The position numbers and the translations under genes are program-made. The notes under the pieces are model-generated. The model ran no database searches. It was not told the DNA's origin and saw only the letters and a list, made by a program, of their open reading frames with translations. Shown here one piece after another: positions 59,165 to 64,000 of a DNA stretch of 64,000 bases (its first letter is position 1; every line of letters begins with the position of its first letter). Source of the stretch: Glycine soja (lineage: Eukaryota > Streptophyta > Magnoliopsida > Fabales > Fabaceae); assembly GCF_004193775.1 (NCBI RefSeq), contig NC_041021.1, positions 36,095,718 to 36,159,717 on the forward strand, given 5' to 3'.

Positions 59165-59296
59165 GTAATTGATTACAGGTATTGGTAATCGATTACATGC
59201 CCAATAAGCCTTCTGGTAATCGATTACAGGATGTTGTAATCGATTACAGGCTACCTGTTCATGTGTAATCGATTACACGGGATGGTAATCGATTAC
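59165..59296. promoter_or_regulatory. Six palindromic GTAATCGATTAC sites in the env-like leader
   Basis: Sites start at 59165 (variant, one base changed), 59185, 59216, 59236, 59265 and 59285, forming three pairs, each 20 bp apart. They lie in the 562-bp gap between the end of pol and the start of the envelope-like ORF, upstream of the latter in its own direction. Position suggests an internal promoter or processing region; this is inference. Confidence 0.6.
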
Positions 59297-59524
59297 CAGA
59301 GCCTATCCTAGGCTAGTTTCTAAGAGAATATCTATATTTATGCTCAAATACATCCTATATGACTAATTTTCACTACTAATACACTAAATTCAATCATTCA
59401 ATTACTATATACACAAGAAATCATAAATTCTATCATAAAGACAAGAATTCAAACAAGATCAAACAAAATAATCTACAATCAAAAGGTAAAAAATAAATCA
59501 ACCAATCAATCAACCAATCAATTC

Positions 59525-62500
59525 CTATTTTTCTAAATCTCTTACATCTAAGAGACCTAATTCTCTTCTAATAGAGAAAAACACTTCCTTGGGGAGAGGT
59601 TTAGTGAAAATATCAGCAAGTTGATTCTTAGTATCAACAAATTCTAATACACAATCTCCCTTTAAGACATGATCTCTAAGAAAGTGGTGTCTAATCTCTA
59701 TATGTTTAGTTCTTGAATGTTGAACTGGGTTTTTGGATAGATTTATGGCACTAGTATTATCACACTTAATAGGTATGCGATCAAGAATGATGCCATAGTC
59801 AGATAATTGTTGCTTCATCCATAAAATTTGTGCACAACAACTACCGGCAGAGATATACTCCGCTTCAGCAGTAGATAAAGCAACACTGTTTTGTTTCTTA
59901 CTATGCCATGAGACAAGAGCCGATCCAATAAATTGACAAGTTCCACTTGTACTTTTTCTATCAGTTTTAGATCCGGCAAAATCAGAATCAGAATATCCTA
60001 TTAAGTTACATGTTGAATTCTTAGGATACCATAATCCTAAATTGATTGTTCCTAATAGATATCTCATGATTCTCTTTACTGCACTTAGATGTGATTGTTT
60101 GGGGTTGGATTGAAACCTAGCACACATGCATACACTAAACATAATATCAGGTCTACTAGCAGATAAATAAAGAAGAGATCCGATCATACCTCGATATTGT
60201 TTTATGTCTATAGACTGACCAGATTCATCTTTATCTAAGTAACAATTAGTGCTCATTGGTGTAGACATGTGTTTTGCACTATCCATCCCAAATCTTTTGA
60301 TCAATTCCTTGCAGTATTTGGATTGATTGATGAATATACCTTCTTGAGTTTGCTTGATTTGTAATCCCAGAAAGTACTTTAGTTCTCCCATCATTGACAT
60401 TTCAAATTCACTTTGCATATCAAGGGAAAAATCCTTGCACAATGAATCATTAGTGGATCCAAAAATTATATCATCAACATATATTTGAACCAACAAAATA
60501 TCATTAAGCTTTCTCTTTATGAATAATGTGGTATCCACTTTACCTCTGGAGAATTCTTTTTCAAGAAGAAAATTACTTAATCGTTCATACCATGCCCTAG
60601 GGGCTTGTTTCAAACCATAAAGAGCCTTTTGTAATTTATAAACATGGTTTGGTTTATCAGAATTTTCAAAACCAGGGGGTTGTTCAACATATACCTCTTC
60701 TTGAATTAATCCATTTAGAAAGGCACTCTTAACATCCATTTGATAAAGTTTAAAGTTCATTATGGATGCATAAGCCAAAAGCATTCTAATGGCTTCTAAT
60801 CTTGCAACAGGAGCATATGTTTCTTCATAGTCTATCCCCTCTTCTTGATTATACCCTTTTGCTACTAACCTGGCTTTATTTCTAATAATTATACCATGTT
60901 CATCTAATTTATTTCTAAAAACCCATTTTGTTCCAATGACAGGATAATTTTCAGGTTTTTCTACTAATTTCCATACCTTGTTTCTTTCAAATTGGTTTAG
61001 TTCTTCTTGCATGGCAATGATCCAATTATCATCTACTATGGCTTCTTTTATATTTTTAGGTTCAATCATAGATACAAAAGCCATATTATTGCATAAATCT
61101 TTAAGAGAATGTCTAGTTGTTACCCCTTTTGAGATATCACCAATAATGTTGTCGAGGGGATGATCTCTTGAAGTTTTCCATTCTCTTGGGAGAGCATCAT
61201 TGGATTTACCTTCTTCTGGAGGATCTTCATTGTTTCCTTTGTCATTTCCTTTGGAATCTTGTTCATGAATGTTCATATGTTCTAAAGAATCTGCAATGTC
61301 ATCTAGCATATTCTTTGTTGACAATATAGCATTAGATTCATCAAAGGTAACATGAATGGATTCTTCTATATTCATAGTTCTCTTATTATATATTCTATAT
61401 GCTTTGCTTTGTAAAGAATATCCAAGAAAGATGCCTTCATCAGATTTTGCATCGAATTTTCCTAGATTATCTTTACCATTATTAAGTACAAAGCACTTGC
61501 AACCAAAGACATGTAGATGAGAAATATTAGGTTTTCTACAGTTAAATAACTCATATGGGGTTTTCTTTAAAATAGGTCTTATCAAGGCTCTATTCATGAT
61601 GTAACATGCAGTATTGACAGCTTCAGCCCAAAAATACTTTGGAAGAGAAGTATCATTTAATAAAGTTCTTGCAATTTCTTCCAATGACCTATTTTTCCTC
61701 TCAACAACTCCATTTTGTTGAGGAGTTCTTGGTGCAGAAAAATTATGTTCAATACCATGTTCATCACAAAATAATTCAAAATCTTTATTTTCAAATTCAC
61801 CCCCATGATCACTTCTAATGGATGCAATCTTGAGATTTTTCTTGTTTTGTATGACTTTAGCAAGTTTCCTAAATGCATGGAATGAATCACCTTTATGTGT
61901 AATAAATAATGTCCAAGTATATCTAGAGAAATCATCAACTATAACTAAAGCATAGTAATTTCCTCCAAAACTCATGGTTCTAGATGGACCAAATAGATCC
62001 ATATGCAATAACTGTAATGGTCGAGTGGTTGAAACAACATTTTTAGATTTGAATGAGACTCTTGTTTGTTTGCCCTTTTGACAAGCATCGCATAATTTAT
62101 CTTTTTCAAATTTCAATTTAGGCAAACCAACTACTAAATCTTTTGAAATTAATTTATTTAAGTGATCCATGTTTATGTGAGCAATTCTTTTATGCCATAA
62201 CCATGGATCATCATCTTTACTAAGAAAGCAATGATTATTTTCTTGTTTTATGCTTAAGTCTATCATGTAAACATTATTGACTCTATGTCCTACATGCTTT
62301 ATATTAATGTCATGCTTATGTTCTATAAGACATTTCTGAGAATCAAATGATACTAGATAGCCTTTGTCACATAGTTGACTAACACTAAGCAGGCTATGCT
62401 TAAGACCTTCAACAAGTAGAACATTTTCAATGGAGTTTGAAGAATTTGTACCTATTTTACCCACTCCAAGAATTCTACCTTTGTTGTTGTCACCATATGT

Positions 62501-62617
62501 TACATGCCCGCTTTTCTTTGGAGATATGTGTGTAAAATTTGATGCATCTCCAGTCATATGTTTTGAGCATCCGCTATCTATGTACCACTTCTTTCTCAAA
62601 GATACCTGCATAATCAA
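59525..62617 (-). CDS. Copia pol polyprotein of the SIRE-type element
   Basis: 1030 codons open without a stop; an ATG is two codons in. Domains in order: aspartic protease ('[13 protein letters not shown]', DSG catalytic triad, residues 10-25); integrase with zinc part (about 140-180, '[10 protein letters not shown]', 'CDACQKGKQ') and core ('HMDLFGPS', '[10 protein letters not shown]', '[17 protein letters not shown]', a D-D-E set); reverse transcriptase (about 540-780, '[17 protein letters not shown]', '[12 protein letters not shown]', active-site '[10 protein letters not shown]'); RNase H (about 870-1010, '[19 protein letters not shown]', '[11 protein letters not shown]', '[10 protein letters not shown]'). 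All key residues are visible, so the enzyme part looks intact. Integrase precedes reverse transcriptase, which defines Copia. The frame is shifted by one base relative to gag. Confidence 0.95.
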   Translation of the reverse strand: MIMQVSLRKKWYIDSGCSKHMTGDASNFTHISPKKSGHVTYGDNNKGRILGVGKIGTNSSNSIENVLLVEGLKHSLLSVSQLCDKGYLVSFDSQKCLIEHKHDINIKHVGHRVNNVYMIDLSIKQENNHCFLSKDDDPWLWHKRIAHINMDHLNKLISKDLVVGLPKLKFEKDKLCDACQKGKQTRVSFKSKNVVSTTRPLQLLHMDLFGPSRTMSFGGNYYALVIVDDFSRYTWTLFITHKGDSFHAFRKLAKVIQNKKNLKIASIRSDHGGEFENKDFELFCDEHGIEHNFSAPRTPQQNGVVERKNRSLEEIARTLLNDTSLPKYFWAEAVNTACYIMNRALIRPILKKTPYELFNCRKPNISHLHVFGCKCFVLNNGKDNLGKFDAKSDEGIFLGYSLQSKAYRIYNKRTMNIEESIHVTFDESNAILSTKNMLDDIADSLEHMNIHEQDSKGNDKGNNEDPPEEGKSNDALPREWKTSRDHPLDNIIGDISKGVTTRHSLKDLCNNMAFVSMIEPKNIKEAIVDDNWIIAMQEELNQFERNKVWKLVEKPENYPVIGTKWVFRNKLDEHGIIIRNKARLVAKGYNQEEGIDYEETYAPVARLEAIRMLLAYASIMNFKLYQMDVKSAFLNGLIQEEVYVEQPPGFENSDKPNHVYKLQKALYGLKQAPRAWYERLSNFLLEKEFSRGKVDTTLFIKRKLNDILLVQIYVDDIIFGSTNDSLCKDFSLDMQSEFEMSMMGELKYFLGLQIKQTQEGIFINQSKYCKELIKRFGMDSAKHMSTPMSTNCYLDKDESGQSIDIKQYRGMIGSLLYLSASRPDIMFSVCMCARFQSNPKQSHLSAVKRIMRYLLGTINLGLWYPKNSTCNLIGYSDSDFAGSKTDRKSTSGTCQFIGSALVSWHSKKQNSVALSTAEAEYISAGSCCAQILWMKQQLSDYGIILDRIPIKCDNTSAINLSKNPVQHSRTKHIEIRHHFLRDHVLKGDCVLEFVDTKNQLADIFTKPLPKEVFFSIRRELGLLDVRDLEK

Positions 62618-63993
62618 GTTTTTGACTTAGGTACCCAAATTTTATTGGGTCCTTGCATGTTAGTATAAACTGAGGATCCTTTTGGGACCCATATCATTTT
62701 AATATTACTGTAATTTTTCTTGAAGTAGCAAGTTGATATGCCATGTCCTCTTCTTCCACAGTAAAAACAAGTGATGGAATTAGAATTACATTTTTGTGTG
62801 GAAGTGGAAAAGTTTTTATAAACCTTTTGTAGTTTTTCAGATTTATACCCTAGTCCATTTTTATTTGACACATATCTTTGTTTACTTAATATAACATCTA
62901 AATTATTTCTACTATATGAAAATTTTGCAAGTGAATTTTTTAACTCTTTAATTTCTTTTACATATTTATCACAACAACTACAAGAATCTGTTATTTTCTT
63001 GTCATTAATAGTGGAGATATTAATTTTTTCATTTGTTTTAGAGATTGAAACTTCATTTCTAAGAAGATCTAATTCTTTGTTTAATTTTGAAATTTCATTT
63101 TCTAAATTTGAAATTGTTTTCTTTGATGATGAAACTAATTTTGCAAGTTTAATTGATTCTTTATGCAAATCAGCAAATGCATCTTGCAATTCATCAAAAG
63201 AAATAGATAAGTTGTTTGAAGATGTTACCTCTTCATCACTTTCGTAACTTTTTGCCATAAGGCAAAGATTTATCTCATCATTTTCAGAATCATCAGAGGA
63301 TTCCAAATCATTTTCATCCCATGTGATGTATGCTTTCTTTAGTTTCTTCTCACTATGATTTTTCTTTTCAGATTTTTCCATCTTTTTCTTGAAGATGGGA
63401 CAATCAACCCTCAGATGTCCAGGTTGATTGCATTCAAAGCATTTTAGAGTAGAGGATGAATTTTCTGTCCTTCTCTTTGATTTAAAATTTGGTCGCCTCT
63501 GATTTCCTCTTACTTTAAGAAATTTGTTGAATCTTTTTACAAAGAAACTTAGATCATCATCATCATCTGCATCATTATCCTGATCACTTTCTTCTTGAAT
63601 TGAGGATGATGCTTTAAGAGCAATTCCTTTCTTTTTCTTGTCATTTTCTTCATTTTGGTGCAATCTCAATAGTTCCATCTCGTGTTCCTGCAACTTACCA
63701 AATAAAGTGGCAAGAGACATGTTAGACAAATCTCTTGATTCAGAAATAGCCGTTACTTTGGGTTGTCATTCTCTACTTAAACATCTTAGCACCTTGTTTA
63801 TAAGATCTTCATTTTGAAATTCTTTGCCTAAGGCTGCTAGATGATTTACTATATGTGTAAATCTCTTTTGCATACTCTGAATATTTTCATTTGTATTCAT
63901 TCTAAATAATTCATACTCATGAGTTAGTGCATTTATCCTAGATCTTTTAACATCTGTAGTTCCTTCATGTGTTAATCGAAGAGTGTCCCACAT
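62614..63993 (-). pseudogene. gag of the SIRE-type element, one nonsense codon, N-terminus outside window
   Basis: Two stretches in the same frame, 63993-63766 and 63729-62614, are separated by a single TGA at 63766-63768 (after 'RCLSRE', where the family normally has Trp, so a TGG to TGA change is likely). The first part is gag of the UBN2 type ('ALTHEYELFRMNTNENIQSM'). The second has a CCHC zinc knuckle 'CFECNQPGHLRVDC' (about 63440-63400), a long acidic/coiled-coil stretch, a second knuckle-like 'CFYCGRRGHGISTC' near 62750, and ends 'WVPKSKT'. Gag packages element RNA in cytoplasmic particles. The frame stops at 62614 and pol continues one base back, which could be a natural -1 shift or an indel. 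The 5' end and 5' LTR are beyond the right edge. Confidence 0.85.
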
Positions 63994-64000
63994 TTCCTTA

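Overview
This is plant nuclear DNA, AT-rich, with intron-containing genes separated and invaded by transposable elements. The style of the large Copia element (SIRE/Maximus type, with an extra envelope-like reading frame) and the protein sequences point to a legume, most likely soybean (Glycine) or a close relative. That assignment comes from recognition, not from a search. No operons, CRISPR arrays or convincing tRNA/rRNA genes are seen.

Layout. 1-1.9 kb: 3' end of a decayed Copia element and its LTR. 3.7-4.2 kb (+): a short pectin methylesterase/invertase inhibitor-like gene. 5.4-6.6 kb (-): a three-exon alpha-expansin. 9.3-10.7 kb: a non-autonomous Mutator-like element with long terminal inverted repeats and a perfect 9-bp target duplication. 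11.3-12.0 kb (+): a four-exon gene for a 134-residue coiled-coil protein that I do not recognise. 13.7-17.7 kb (+): a broken Mutator-like element with a transposase and an OTU protease-like domain. 21.5-38.2 kb (-): a 19-exon, 1256-residue paladin-like phosphatase gene. Its introns hold a Ty3/gypsy remnant that is itself interrupted by a TRIM (5-bp duplication) and a hAT-like element (8-bp duplication), plus a second TRIM and a small MITE. 40.7-46.9 kb (-): a decayed Copia element carrying an internally deleted SIRE-type element. 51.0-54.9 kb (+): translation initiation factor eIF3m, ten exons. 56.3 kb to the right edge (-): most of a young-looking SIRE/Maximus Copia element (3' LTR, envelope-like ORF, complete pol, gag nearly to the window edge).

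The cellular genes have unrelated jobs: cell wall (inhibitor, expansin), phosphatase/phosphoinositide-type signalling (paladin) and translation (eIF3m). The most striking unexplained structure is the palindrome GTAATCGATTAC. In three separate places (an old LTR at 44.1 kb, the LTR at 57.0 kb and the leader of the envelope-like ORF at 59.2 kb) it occurs as exactly three pairs, and the two members of every pair are 20 or 21 bp apart, two helical turns. The hAT-like element at 33.6 kb is also odd: its interior is a large foldback of two opposed arrays of degenerate ~30-bp units.
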